A DNA stretch of 64,000 nucleotides from Rotaria macrura (lineage: Eukaryota; Rotifera; Eurotatoria; Philodinida; Philodinidae): assembly GCA_900239685.1 (NCBI GenBank), contig OENT01000857.1:1-64000 (forward strand), written 5' to 3'. The notes under the pieces were generated by a model. The model was not told the DNA's origin and searched no databases. It saw only the letters and a list, made by a program, of their open reading frames with translations. The position numbers were made by a program, and so were the translations under genes. This document shows positions 23,516-36,523 of the stretch, one piece after another. Position 1 is the stretch's first letter, and each line of letters starts with the position of its first letter.

Positions 23516-23880
23516 GAGCTAGGCATGCAACGAACCCGAACGTTCGGGTTCGTCGAGTTCGGATTCGGTGCTAAGTTCGGGTTCGGGTTCGATCTCGATT
23601 AAAACTATTGCGGAAGATTCGATAAGAATCAAAAGCAACCCGATAGAAAAAGGATTCCATAGTAATTGACATGAACTAGTCAGAAGTCTTGTTTACATCT
23701 ATTTGGCTCGAATTTGAAAAATTCGGATACGAGAGCTTACTTCTGCGAATATTTTGCTCATTAACCCATCTTTCAAAGTGAGAAGCTTAAACCAAACCCA
23801 CACTAGAAATGGATCCGAAACCGAACCCTGATACGCGAACCCGAACCAGAACTCTGAGATCGAATACAGTAATGCAGAGA
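23516..23880. repeat. Repeat element with GAACCC/GGGTTC borders
   Basis: The left edge has GAACCCGAACGTTCGGGTTC, an inverted pair, followed by several GGGTTC and GGATTC units. The right edge near 23815-23860 carries GAAACCGAACC and CGAACCCGAACC units. The interior is ordinary AT-rich sequence. The left border GAGCTAGGCATGCAACG resembles that of the element at 26867. I could not define a convincing target duplication, so the ends are approximate. Confidence 0.5.
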
Positions 23881-26866
23881 ACTCCTAATGAATACTTGCA
23901 ACTCCTACACTCTTCTTTAAGCAACAGAAGAAAACAGTAAACTATTTATGTCACTGAATGTATCCATAATGTGAATATCACATTGCTATCTATCAATTCA
24001 TCCTCTTATTGAGTATTGAGCAATAATATGGATAATTATCTGGTCTGTTACAAATGATTTCCGTCAATTCATATAAAAAGAACTCGAAATAATTCTTAGC
24101 GTAGAAACTCGGCTAGATAATCTATGCTGTGAGAAGAAAATTTAGCAGAAAAAGGATAAGTCCATGATTCAAAACTTCCACAAGTTAACTGTTAGTTGCA
24201 ATATAGGTTTACTGATTAATTCAATATTTTCTAGCTCTTCTTTAATAGTGACGTCGACATTCATCAAGCAAAAAGTTCAATTTGAATATATTAGACAAAA
24301 TTTAATCAATGGATATTTTTTTTTACCTAAAGGTAAAGGATCGAAAAGTTTACTATCATTCATTTTTAACATTAGAGATGAGAACATGTGATCTTCTGAA
24401 AATACTTAATCCACGGTGCTACTGAACTTTGAAGTCGCTTTTTGTGTAACTTTCAACCCATGCTGAGTTTTACCACTGAAATAGAAACAGTGATATTTTC
24501 TATGTTATTAACTAGGAATTTGTTAGCTTTCCTCCGCTTTTAAACCAATAGAAGTCTACAAAAGATTCACAATGCAATGTCAAATAGCTCATAGATCGGA
24601 AGAGAACTTCTGAAAAAAAATATAATCTTTCTACAATATTGTTATAAGTCAAATAGGATAATTGATCATCATTTTGATAGGATATCCCTATTTATTATTT
24701 TCAATTTTTTTTGCTCAGTTATACATTATTTTGAACTACATTGTTTAAAAGTATCATAGAAAAGGAAAGACATAATCAATTCAACGTTGAGTCTTATATC
24801 TATGACAATCGTATGTGTAATTATTTATTAGAGACAGCATCACAAGTAAATTAAATCCTATCCTTTTCATGTAGATGGGAAAAGTTAGCAAGCTCAACTT
24901 GCTTTTTATGACATCGAGGGTGAGTAGCATCTTTGATTTATGACTATTGATGGTTTGATAGAGTTCTAATTTATAGAACGAAAAATATATCTATTTAGAA
25001 TATTTACTGATACGTTGATTTTCGTTTTCTTGTTTGCACAGTTATAAAAGACAATGTTGTGTTCATTCAGTCACAGCGGTTTCGATCCAATCCAAAAGAA
25101 TGACCTTATTCTACCAGAAAATTTCGATGTATACTTCAAAATACACAGCGCTGTTCTTTTCTAAAAAAGTAAACATACAATGAATAGATAACATTGATTC
25201 ACACCGTATTTATGCTGGGTCTCAAGCCGACCAAAATTACGAGTATCATCTATCGATAAGCTCTGTCTATGCAAACTACGCTGGATTGATATTCACTGTT
25301 CAAATGTTGATTGAGTACATCGAGATTCCGATGATTTCGTATACGATATCACATCCTTGAAAAATCCCTATAGATGTTCTCATGTTGGGTATGGTGTTTT
25401 TGTTAATATAAATTTCATACATTCTAACAGCACGGATCTAGGTAGAATAAAACGATGACTAAAACTATCCTACTTCTCATGATTTCTAGTAAGATTAATT
25501 TTTGAGTATGACCTACTTCAATGAAGACTATGGATTCGATAGTATACTCATTCGAATAATGTTAAATGTACATACGTTTAAAACGATTTTATTCTTTCAG
25601 CAAGCAATCAGTTTTGCTAAGCTATTGTGTTCGATAAAAAATGCTCAATTTATTCCAACCAAGGTAAGCTTGCATGAATCAATGAAGCATGACATTATCA
25701 TAACAAAGGCAATTTTTTCATGGATACACTCGTTATCATGCATGTTTCGCTCTTTCAATGATGTTTCTGTATGCTTCTTCTTATTTCAATGTCATAGAAT
25801 ATACATTCACAAAAGGATTATACTTGATTGTCAATACCTCTCGCATATGAGTCAATGAAACAACAGTCTTTTAATTTTACATAGAAATTCGAGAGCGTCA
25901 CAAAGCAGTTATGTCTATATTCAACTTTAGATATGACTCGTCAGTTTTTTTTCTACACTTCATTGAAGCTTTTTTTTATTTTAACCAAGATACAAATTGA
26001 TCAAGTACATATATTTGGCAGTCAACTTCAAAATCTCTAACGAATTGCTGGTGTCTCTCAATCTTGAAAATTTTCAAGTATAACATACGGTCAATCTTTG
26101 AAGCATCATACAGTTTGACGTTTGATACTATTTGTTAATTTATATACATATAAACTAAAATGCGTATTAAATTAATCTTCTCGCCCGCTTCTCGAACTAG
26201 AAAGAAGTAACTTTTACTGGTGTTTGCAAGAAAATTGAACATTACTTAATGATACAGTCATGCGTGATAATTGTTCAAATCCTCCGTTTCATAATTAACG
26301 TTGAAAACGTTCTTGATTCCTATGGATAGATCAATTTTAGTCGTATGAACGAATAGAAAGCGTTATTATTTATTCTACATGTTATTATAGACTACAGTAT
26401 GACTACGATTCCATCTGTTTCCGACTATATCGTTACATGAAAAAGAATAGATAAAAAATGATCATGGCAATGATGTACTTTACGCAAAAATTAAACAAAT
26501 CAATAAACCTGTTAAGTCAGAATTGAAAATAAATTGATGTGAGCTTGAAAATATCATAAAACTGTAGTTTTGTACCTGTCTCGATGAACTAGTAATGAGA
26601 ATCGAAAACAATATTTCAAGTGAAGATGGTCAAAAAAAACATTGGAAGAAACATTATTGCATCGATGATTCTGAAGTCAATTACAGTATGCATTCACTAC
26701 TATGGAGCGGCTATTACAAAACTTAAGCAAGCTACATGTTTTCTTTTTTATTAGTGCTTACATCGATGAGATCTGTATCATAGGCAACTACATATTAAAA
26801 CGAAATAGAAAGATATTATTGACCATGGACTTTTCAAAAGAGAAATAGAGCTATCCAGCATAACTA
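23881..26866. other. Gene-free interval with possible coding remnants
   Basis: No complete gene can be supported. Short open stretches occur at 24164-24391, 25200-25362 and 25502-25858. The second has no stop for over 50 codons (containing IYAGSQADQNYEY and LIFTVQMLIEYIEIP) and a protein-like residue mix, but I recognise no family. These could be decayed exons or chance. Confidence 0.4.
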
Positions 26867-27255
26867 GAGCTGGAACAAACCCAAAGCCTTGAGGTTTGGT
26901 ACAAAAATGGTTGAGCTTGTTCTCGACTGGGATTAGAGTTTAGTCTTAAATTACCCAAATATAATGAGGCCTTTTAAGATGAATTTTCAGAAGCGTGGAA
27001 AGAATTTCAAATCATATAAATTAATATGAAATGGTTTGGATTTGGATTCAGTATAAGACGACTACTAAGTTGGAGCCATACCACATTTTAACCAAATCAA
27101 AAATCTAAGCTAAAAGAAACGATACTGGCAATCCTCATACTCCAAATCGAAGCAATATCCACATCTAGAAACTAGGTTAGAATCAAATCGAAATCCAAAT
27201 TTAAAAGATTTGGTAGCAAAATCTAAATCTATTCAAGATTTCTTGTATTCCTAAT
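26867..27255. mobile_element. Small hAT-like MITE, 389 bp
   Basis: The flanking octamers CATAACTA (26859-26866) and CATAGCTA (27256-27263) agree at seven of eight positions, which fits an 8-bp hAT target duplication. The left end starts GAGCTGGAACAAACCC; the right end, reversed, starts ATTAGGAATACAAG, giving only a weak inverted match. The interior is enriched in AAATCNAAATC and GGTTTGG motifs on opposing strands, similar in style to the GC-richer element at 23516. It has no coding capacity. Confidence 0.55.
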
Positions 27256-28719
27256 CATAGCTAACGATTGAATAAATTATTTACGAATAAGTTAATCTAA
27301 TAAAATATGTATAGTGATGTATTGACAAAGAATTAACACATCATAAGAATAGCTTGTCGGTGTTTCTGAGAAAATTGTCAACAATCGAGTTCAAATATGA
27401 ACAAAATGGACAATCGAATGCAAATAAACTTTCAAGAAATGTTCATACATTGAAAACAGTAACTGTCTTTTTTCAATTCAGAGTATCACCTATACGAAGT
27501 AAAATTTAAAGACAAGCGCTGCTTGTTTCTTCATTTTATTCATGAAACATTGGTAAAACGAACGGATCCTTATTGAAATTCTATCTACAATAGAATTTAC
27601 TGACTAACGGGTAAACAACTTGATAATTAACAGTATACCAGTTGGATTATACTAAAAGTAGTGATAAGTCTGTCTTCGACAAAGTGGGAATTCATTTGAT
27701 AAGAATGATAAAATGTATTTGAATTCGATTTGTTCTAGTTGTTCCTAGTCAAATCCTACAATGCACATGTATGACGTTTTCTTTTCCAGGATTTTTTCGA
27801 TTTAGTGTGTCATCATCGAATGTCGACGAGTACAAAAACGGAAAATAGTGACAGAATTAAATTCGATATACTTTTAATCTCTGTTTTTCATCGATAGCTG
27901 TGAAAAAGAAACCTTTAAATTAAAAATAGAGTTTTCTCTTCACATGAGGTTGCCATAGTTAATATTTAAAACTTAAAGATCATGTAAAAGAAAGAACATG
28001 AGTAAGATATAACACGTGATTTTATTAACAAAGTATATTGTAAAGAAGTGATCAGTATGACATCATTTAAACTTGGTTCAATCATTCTAATAGTCAAAGG
28101 AAATTATCATATCAGGAAGTTATTTCAATGAACATATCAATTTTCGTCTAATGAAGTGTACGCTTGAGCATTCAATACAAAAAACATGAGTCAATCATCG
28201 GTCGAAATATGTAACTGACTTTAGTTTTTTTTCAATGCTTTCATGTTCTCTGGTCGACAGTCATTAGTGCAGAACATAACTTAAAGGAGTATCGGTTCAA
28301 TTCTTGAAATAGTTCATGCGCAAAATGACTTCTAAAATATGCTCGAGCAAAAATAAACTATCCTTATACTCAAGAAATCATCGTCGTTGACCACCACTAA
28401 GCTGATAGCAATCACGCTGTTTTTAGATTTGAAGATCGATAAATAAATGACATATTTACTCAAAGGCTAAGAACGTTTACATTAAATAGTTTCTTTGAAT
28501 CCTATAATTATATTCGATAGTGGACGTTCTTCAAGTGAAAATAGTAGACAACATGATTAGCTATACGTCACCATACGAACTCAGCGTATGAGTATATCAC
28601 TGACTGTTGGATTAAGTTTGTCTTTTGATTGTAGTAAAAAATACGTTTTGCATAAAAAATCACTCGAAATGACTGAGATTATCCATGTGTATTAATCATT
28701 TTTGGCATCAATCAACATC
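27256..28719. other. Gene-free interval
   Basis: AT-rich sequence with no open frame, repeat border or RNA gene that I can support up to the tRNA gene. Confidence 0.45.
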
Positions 28720-28793
28720 GGTCCCTTAGCTCAGCTGGTTAGAGCGCCGTGCTAATAACGCGGAGGTCATGAGTTCGATCCTCATAGGGACCA
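28720..28793 (+). tRNA. tRNA-Ile (anticodon AAT)
   Basis: The gene folds as a complete cloverleaf of 74 nt. The acceptor arm GGTCCCT pairs with AGGGACC and the discriminator base is A. The D stem is GCTC/GAGC. The anticodon stem CCGTG/CGCGG encloses the loop CTAATAA with anticodon AAT. The T stem ATGAG/CTCAT encloses TTCGATC. The internal A and B boxes are intact and no intron is present. The CCA that follows is only partly encoded by chance (CCA then G). Confidence 0.97.
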
Positions 28794-28796
28794 GTC

Positions 28797-28805
28797 TTTT
28801 TTTTT
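28797..28805 (+). terminator. RNA polymerase III terminator of the tRNA gene
   Basis: A run of nine T begins four bases after the mature 3' end of tRNA-Ile, the usual Pol III termination signal. Confidence 0.93.
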
Positions 28806-29347
28806 AACGAAATATAGTTGGCGCAAGAACTGCTGCATTTCTTCAACACGACGAGAGATGATGTACGCCATCTACTTCTTTTTGTCTTCAAACATTTGAC
28901 TTCAAAACGAATTAAGTTTCTCAACTCATTGTTAGTGACAATTTTCAAATTTGTTTATTTCATTCACGATTATTTCTAATCATTTAGAGAGAGAAAATTT
29001 GATGAAACTATGATTACATGGTGACGTTGAACAATTTCATGCAATACTTTGTTTTATTTTTGGTGGCAGTTCGATAGAAATTACATATGATAAGCATTCT
29101 AATTGATGACATCGTTGCCAAAAACCAACTATGAATGAGTAAGTTTCAAACGATTGATTGCTGTTGACTGTACACTATGCCAAGAGAAAATGAGAAATTG
29201 AATTTATTGTCTTGAGCGCACTCTATCTTCCGACATGTATGATTGGGTAATTTATCTGACAATTGGTATTTCATAATGAACAGAAAAATACATAAATTAT
29301 ACACACTAGGTGATCAACTAATCAATCATTTAATTCCTAGGAATATC
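28806..29347. other. Spacer and probable MED10 promoter/outron
   Basis: There is no gene here. The minus-strand open frame starting in the tRNA gene is an artefact. The segment ends in a pyrimidine-rich AG acceptor (AATTCCTAG, 29332-29340) before the MED10 start. Confidence 0.5.
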
Positions 29348-29812
29348 ATGAGTGATTCCTTAACTAAATTAGCAACGGAATTAGAATATTTGATCGATAA
29401 AACATGGAATTTATATGTAAGCGTCACTGACTTTCAACCTCAATCTCAAACTCGTGTCGATCAAATTCTCAACGAAATTATTGGCCTATTAAAAGATATT
29501 GATCAAACAAAAGGACAATGTCAAGATGTACAAATACCCGGTCAATTGTTAAAGTAAATGAAAATAAAAGTTGGCATTTTCCGAAAATTGACTTCCTAAA
29601 TTTTTAGCTATGTTGATGACCTTAAAAATCCTCAAATATTTACACGCGATTGTTTACAACGTACACTTGAACGTAACGAAGAAATAAATGGAAAAAATGA
29701 AACACTTGCAAAATTTGCTGATGTACTAGCTGTCGAATTGAGTTCACAATTCCCAACACAAATGGCTCAATATCGTATATGGAAATCAAAATCATCGTTT
29801 CCTGATCAATGA
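29348..29812 (+). CDS. MED10: Mediator complex subunit 10
   Basis: MED10 is a middle-module subunit of Mediator, which bridges activators and RNA polymerase II in the nucleus. Exons are 29348-29553 and 29608-29812, with a 54-bp GT-AG intron; the product is 136 aa, matching the roughly 135 aa of animal MED10. The core signature VSVTDFQPQSQTRVDQILNE (about residues 24-43) and LLKDIDQTKGQ are diagnostic, followed by IPGQLLNYVDDLKNP and FTRDCLQRTLERNEE.

A longer frame extends 35 codons upstream, but the internal ATG at 29348 is preferred. It matches the family's N-terminus and lies 7 bp after a good splice acceptor (AG at 29339-29340), implying a 5'-UTR intron or spliced-leader addition. Confidence 0.95.
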
Positions 29813-32374
29813 TCGTTGTTCAAAAAGAAACCCCATATTTTTTTCTTTAATATATATATATATAAATGCATCATTCTAAAAGAATTGATGCCAAACATGT
29901 TTATGACATACAGCTAGGAAAAGAATGTAAACATTCGATGAACTCATTTCACTCTTTCTACAAGTCTATGTGGATTTCTCTAAATAGGATTAACAGGATT
30001 ATGCATTCTTTTTTGTCTTTGTCAAAAAGATAATTTATGAGTGATCTATTTCGAAATGCTTGATAAATCTCACATTGTTCAATCTGAATTTCCAGACATG
30101 TTTACTAATTGACCTCGTTAATGTCTACAATTTTATGATTAGAGATATAAAATAAATCATTTTGCTTTTGTTCAATTTCTTTGAAATTAATATATTATGG
30201 ATATCAAATAGATTTCCCTTAACTATTGTCAGTACAGGTCACGTGTTCTTTTTTAATAGTAGCTTTGTTTTTATGTATCATAAATCTTTATAGTACTATT
30301 TCAACGAGAAGATCATCATCATTCCATCATATAAATATTCTTTTGATATTTAAAGGAATATTTCAATGAAATTGTTATTAGAACTCAATAGTAAATAAAA
30401 TAAGTGCTAAAGTCATATAATCGATTGAAGCTGTAAAGATATAAACTAGTTGCATTATTAATTTTTGAAAGCTATAATAAATAAAATTAATTTACCATCG
30501 TTCATCACTTTGCTTTCGATAGAATTGTGTTAATATCTTATACATTTCTAATGATTATATTGAAAATATTGAAAGTTCACGCCTAAGGCTGTATGATTGC
30601 AATATTGACTTTTCTTTTCGTCATGAAAAATTGTTTTTCATTCAACAAAACTCTGTAATGTTTTCCAGCGCATATACTGTAATAATGAGAAACGTGCATA
30701 AACAGTTAATTATCACTGCTAAAAGAATATCGTTGTTTGTATTTTCTCTCCTCTATGATTCAATTCTTATAGACATGACGTTACTTGTTCTGTTCTAAAG
30801 ATTATAGTTAATGATGAACTAGTGATACTACAATGATGAGAACAATATCAATTGATGGTCTATATCCAATAGAAAGATTAACATATGATTTATTTATTAT
30901 GGATAAATTTATCATAAAATGACGTTCTCTTCACATTTTCCGTCAAAAATCAAAGGACTATGATCAAGAAAATTGAATAAAAACTTTTTAGTGATTGATC
31001 GATCGTATACGATTGCGTACGTATGAAACATTTCATTGGAAAAGAAGCATATTGGATCTCAATTATGTAAATGTACAGATCGTTCGACTTAATCATAAAT
31101 AATTGTTCGTTTTCAAATTTTCCTGAGAATACTTTCCGCCATTGACATCTGTGTATGAGACGATCAATGCCGTTTTTCAACAATAATCAATGAATGTTGA
31201 AACCATTGATTTCACCACAATTATCATCGTTTGAAAGAAATATGCAAGAGTAAAAAAGTTTGAAAAATGGAAGAGAGGAAATCGCCAATTTTATGATTAG
31301 TTTCAATGGATAAGAAGAACATTGAACTGTTAGTAATTTTACAACCGTTAAAACCTAACGGGTGTTCAGAAATATTTGTTTATTATTGGCTTGTTGAAAA
31401 TTGTTCTCGACAGACGAAATAACTAGAGGCTAAAATTGGAATTTGATGGTCTTGTAGTTTAAATACATCGAGTTTCGTAAACACGATAAATCCATTTTCC
31501 AAGGTGTTCGAAAAAAAAAACATTCAACTTAGTAGGTTCGTAGAGTAAACATTGGTTTTTCAATAGATGAAATCGAACTAAACTGACAATGTTAACCAAC
31601 TGAACTTGAAAATCATTTTCTTAGCAGATACATTCTATGTAAAACTCGATTTTTCAGAATTTAGACTTAAAAATTGATGTTTCGATTTTGAAATAACGAG
31701 AATGTATAAGAAAATCTTCTGTCTGAAATAACTTGTCTAGCCATTATTTCATTCGTCAATCATGTTTTCAAAGTAGTCAATAAAATATAAAAATATTCGA
31801 ACTAACACGTGTATTAGATTTTTTCTTATCATATCGAGAATCAAAATTTCTGTTTACTATTTTACGTCATTGAAGAAAGAACTTTATTTCATCAAAGCGA
31901 TTGAGATCTTGGTGCATTAACTTTTTCTCATTGAATGATCTTAAAAGTATCGTCAACAATAGATAATATGATTTAAATTTACATTTACAATATTTTATGC
32001 TCGAACTCGTTTATCTTATATGCGCATTTGATTCGAATATCTGACAAATGAATTGTCGTACATCTGTTTTATAATATGACGATAGTTAGTATTTCTAGAT
32101 ATTGACTCAAGTATCATATCCTATGTTTTAAATGATAGAAGAAAATTTAATTGATGCTCCTATTGAATCCTATAAGTACGAAAATCAAACAAATGAATAG
32201 TTCTTCTTGTTGTTATTTAGAAAACTATTTTGTTGATCATGTGTTCAATGAAAACAAGGCTCGTCTTTCTCTTCCGGGTTAGAAGCTTTATACAATAGTA
32301 AAACAAGACAAAGAGAAAAAGAAAAACAAGAATTAAACGAATCTAATGTCCTTTGTTGTTATTGTTGTAGTTGT
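29813..32374. other. Spacer between MED10 and SNAPC4
   Basis: About 2.5 kb lie between the 3' ends of two convergent genes. I see a (TA)n tract near 29850-29870 and otherwise AT-rich DNA with no supported gene. Confidence 0.5.
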
Positions 32375-35300
32375 TTACGAATTTTGGCGAATTAAAATCA
32401 TATAAGGACAAAAATGTGTACTACTACTTGTCATCGATAGTTTTGTTGTTGACTGTGAAGTAAAAAATTGATTCGGAACAGGTCGCAATACATGACGTGA
32501 CGTCGTCGATAATATTGATTGAAGTTGCGGAACTAATGGTTCTTGTTTAAAATCAATGTCATCAGTATTATTACCAATATCTGTAGTATCAGTTTTAGAT
32601 TTCTTATTTGTCGATGATGATAAACTTGTCGATTTTCGTTTTTGACGATTGGGAATCGTTCGACAAAGCATTTGACGAATATTATCATCGGGAATAGTCA
32701 TAATCGATGTATTTGTAAACCATGGTTTAATTTCCACCTAAATCAATAGAGAATATCATGTAAAAATTCAAATGAAAAATTGTTTAAACATAAAAAAAAC
32801 TTTATGCAATCGAATCTTTTCAACAGCTCACTCACTTTTCAAACACGACGATGTTCACTTATACATTGAGAACCTAGATTTCAAAGTCTTCATTTTTTAA
32901 TATAATAGGATTTTGCCAAATTAGGAAAAATATTCATATTCACGGTAAGTTGATTGGACAGAAAATTAACTATAGTTTTTCTATTTTCTTACCGAGGTGT
33001 CTAAATTGTATGAGTGCAACGTAATAACGAAAAGTTCCTTAGTAATATTTGACTTCAGAACAGGAACCGTGTAGATTAGTACAAATAGATTTCCTCTATC
33101 TAATAATGTATGTATACTACTACGAAACTTACAGAAGATGTTTATCAGAGTATATACATTTAATATGGTGTCGACTATTGACTTTTCCCCAAGTATGACG
33201 TAGAATATAATTATACATAAATTGTTTAGATAGAGATAAATATTCTAACGACTATCTTTACTTGTACTAGATTTGTTAGAAGATTCTGAATTGATTTTAA
33301 TATTTTTTTATGAAACTCTACGGTACATATTTCAGAGATGATTCGAAGAGAAATCAAGTTTTCATTCAGTAATTATCTGTTTTTATCGATTGATTATTAC
33401 CTTAAATTTTCTGAAACATAATCGTTTTTGTGAAAATTCATCTAATGTAATGCGTGCAATATGCTCGATTAATTCTGGTTTTTGATTGAACCATTGAAAT
33501 TCTTCATCGGTTATTGGAAATGGTAAACCACGTCGATAGAAACCAAACTGTTCTACATCAAGACGAATTTCATTGCCATTACTGTTATCATAATATATGT
33601 ATGATAATATATCATTTGAAGTTCCATTAATGAAATAAGTTTCAGAATTCATTTGTTTATCATATAGAAATAATAGAAAACGTTTCATTCGATTGTTAAT
33701 TTGACAGAACCAATCCCATTGAGTTTTAGCTTTAATTAACATACGATAACGAACAAGTAATGAATTATCAGTACGTGATGAAAATACTTTTGCTATAATT
33801 GACCATTTCGAACCATGTATTGTATATTGTTCAAGTAAAAGACGATCTTCATCGGATGTAAATAGCCGATGTTTTTCTTTGGTTGTACGATTTCCAGTTT
33901 TTAATGTGTCTAGAACACGTTCACGACATTGTCGTGATGAACGTGTTTGTACAGGAGCTGAAACTAATGGCCAATTTGTTATTTTATGTGTTTGCTGATG
34001 AATATGTGTTAATAATTGTGCATGTTCATCATCTGACCAACGACCACGTTTACATGATGGATCAATATGTAACCATTGATTATAAATAAATTCACGTGTA
34101 CGATCACCAAGTTCATAAGCTAATTTATTATATTGTCTATAATGACCTTGATTATCATCTTTCATATTTAATACGATTTGATTACGTTCATTTATTTCTA
34201 ATGGACGCTTTGAATATGTTTCATTGGTTATCTGAACGAGAAAATAAGAAAAAAAACGCTTTATCACTGCGAAAGATTGTCAGAAAAAAAAATTAAATGA
34301 ATAAATGAAAGATAGAAACTTTTTACTTAAAATATGATCTTTGATATGAATGATCCTGATATTATAAATTAATACAAAGAACTTTATCAAGTTGAAAGAT
34401 AAGATTTTACTTTCTCTCTTAAGTATCGATTGAAATTTATATAACAAGACTAGAGCAAAATAATCGGGGATGGGAATCATAGATGAGTTGGACTTCATGC
34501 TTTAATGATACGTAAGTGTATTATAATCGAATTCAATGTGTAACCATTGGGAACGCCAAGAACATATACGTATATCAAGTAGGGTAGACAAAAACAAAAT
34601 GTTCATTCAACAAATGACNATGAGTTTACTTTTCATTGACTGATTCAAATACGCTTTTCCCTTATTAAATGCAACTTACTTCTGGACCGGATTTAATTTT
34701 ATTCTACCTACTTTTTTTTCCCAAACGGACATTTATATATATGGAGCTGAAGAAAATAAATCATGAGTTATATATATTTATATATATATATATATATAGC
34801 CTACTTGTTCTTCTTTCTCATAATCCATTAAATATATATATGTATATATTTTTATACAATTACTTTAGTTTTTTGGTGGGTATTTGATCGGTGAGAAAAG
34901 ATGTGTTCTGTGTGAACTCTCACTCTAGAAAATGAAGCGTGAATCATTTGTCTTTTTACCTGCATATAACGTTTTGCACAGAGATACGCACTTCGATCCG
35001 TTCCTAATTCTTTTGCAATCGATACCCATCGATCAGCACTTAATGGTTCACGTTCAACAATCGATATTAAACGACATTCTTCTTTAAGAGTCCATTTTGC
35101 TTGATTGATTCTTGGATTGCAAAGTTGTCTCCACGCATTTTCACATACATTTGGTGACCATTTATTACCAAGATGATAACTAGATATATGACTCCAATCA
35201 AGATTATCCTAGAAGTAAAACAAGACACTATTTTCTATTATTCATATAACATGAGAATTTCGTAAAATTCTTCTAAATGATTTTAATCTTAACATAGACA

Positions 35301-36523
35301 AACAAATCAAATCCTTGAAAATAGAAACTTATTTTATTATTCTATTGAATATGTAGAATTGATTTTCTTCGATGAATTGTGACATAGGCTCGAAAATTTC
35401 CAACGAAGCATTACTTGTACTTTACCGAAACACAGAAGAAAAAAAAACCTTTAACCAAAAGACATCCTATACATGCTTTATCGGGATATGTCAATACATT
35501 GCTTTTGTTTATTTTAATCTGTATGAAGATTATATTAAACGAATAGTTTAGTCAGTAGGGAAGACCTATGGTCAACTTGCATAGGCTATATACATATATA
35601 CCAGTTGAAACGATTTCTGTTGATCACTGGATTCCTAGGCGAAAGAAAAAAAGAAAAAAAGCATCACTATCGATTTTGAATGTTTATCAGAAATTGAAAT
35701 TCTATTATTAATCCTTTTCCTATTGGAAGAAAATGTTGAAAAAGCAGTCTGATACCTACTGCTATGATAACAAGTATTCCAAATTTGTTATGAAAAGTTA
35801 AAATTCACATTCATCAAATAATACTGAAATTTTGTTTTATTCTCTTTCTATACGGTGATGTTCATGAAGAAAATTATTTTGTTAGCATTGATTAAACATA
35901 TGGATGATATGTGAACAACTTTTTGAACTATCCAATAATCAGTGTTATGTTTACACCGATAACTAACTTACTTCTTTATTTGACGTTTTCTCAAGTTCAT
36001 CATTAACAGCTTTGATTAACTGTTCTCGACAATGTACAACCCACATTTTCTCATTTAATTTTGCACAACCATATTGTGATTGATGATTGGAATATGTTAA
36101 TGGAAATGATGAATGTTGTGTGATGAATTGTGCAAATGACATCGTTTTAGGTTCAAGACGATTGTTTGATTTACATTTAATAGAAGGTCGTGCAAATAAT
36201 GATGTGAATGTTAAAGAACGTGAAGAAGAAGAAGAAGATGACGATGAATTTGATGGTCGCAAACGTTTAAGAATCGATCCTCCGCCAGTGGCAAGAATCT
36301 TTTGTTTTTGTTCAATATCTGCTAATAATTTATTTAAATTTCTTAAATAAACTTTTGATGATCCTGTAAAACGTGCTGTTGCTGTTGACGAACGAGAATT
36401 CGGCGATGTCGATGATTGATAATTGCATGAAGATGAATCACTGCTACGACTACTATTATTTGTTAACATTGTTTCAAGTTTTTCAATGTCCAAAAGTATA
36501 TTATCCGACATAAACGACGACAT
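32375..36523 (-). CDS. SNAPC4: SNAPC4-like Myb protein, snRNA-activating complex largest subunit
   Basis: SNAPC4 is the Myb-repeat subunit of SNAPc, which binds the proximal sequence element of Pol II and Pol III snRNA promoters. Exons, in transcript order, are 35972-36523, 34960-35208, 33401-34231 and 32375-32737. All junctions are phase 0 and the product is 664 aa.

An acidic/Ser-rich N-terminus (1-184) is followed by the SNAPC4 layout of four and a half Myb repeats: a half repeat (about 186-220, ending NPRIN), Ra (223-268, AKWTLKEECRL to AKRYMQ), a degenerate Rb (273-325), Rc (327-380, RGRWSDDEHAQLL) and Rd (387-435, RLFTSDEDRLLLEQY). The NPRIN-x-x-KWT junction matches SNAPC4 rather than c-Myb. 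It is much shorter than the vertebrate protein (about 1470 aa), lacking the long C-terminal half. An AG acceptor after a T-rich tract lies 16 bp upstream of the ATG. An undetermined base (34619) sits in an intron. Confidence 0.9.
34769..34798. repeat. (TA)n microsatellite in a SNAPC4 intron
   Basis: A TA-rich tract of about 30 bases near a single unresolved base (34619). It is intronic. Confidence 0.85.

Noticed and set aside
28739-28948. Minus-strand open frame beginning in the tRNA gene
   Set aside because: Its C-terminus (PYEDRTHDLRVISTAL) is the classic false translation of an antisense tRNA, not a protein.
29243-29347. N-terminal extension of MED10 from the ATG at 29243
   Set aside because: The extra 35 codons are not part of the family and a splice acceptor lies between them and the conserved start.
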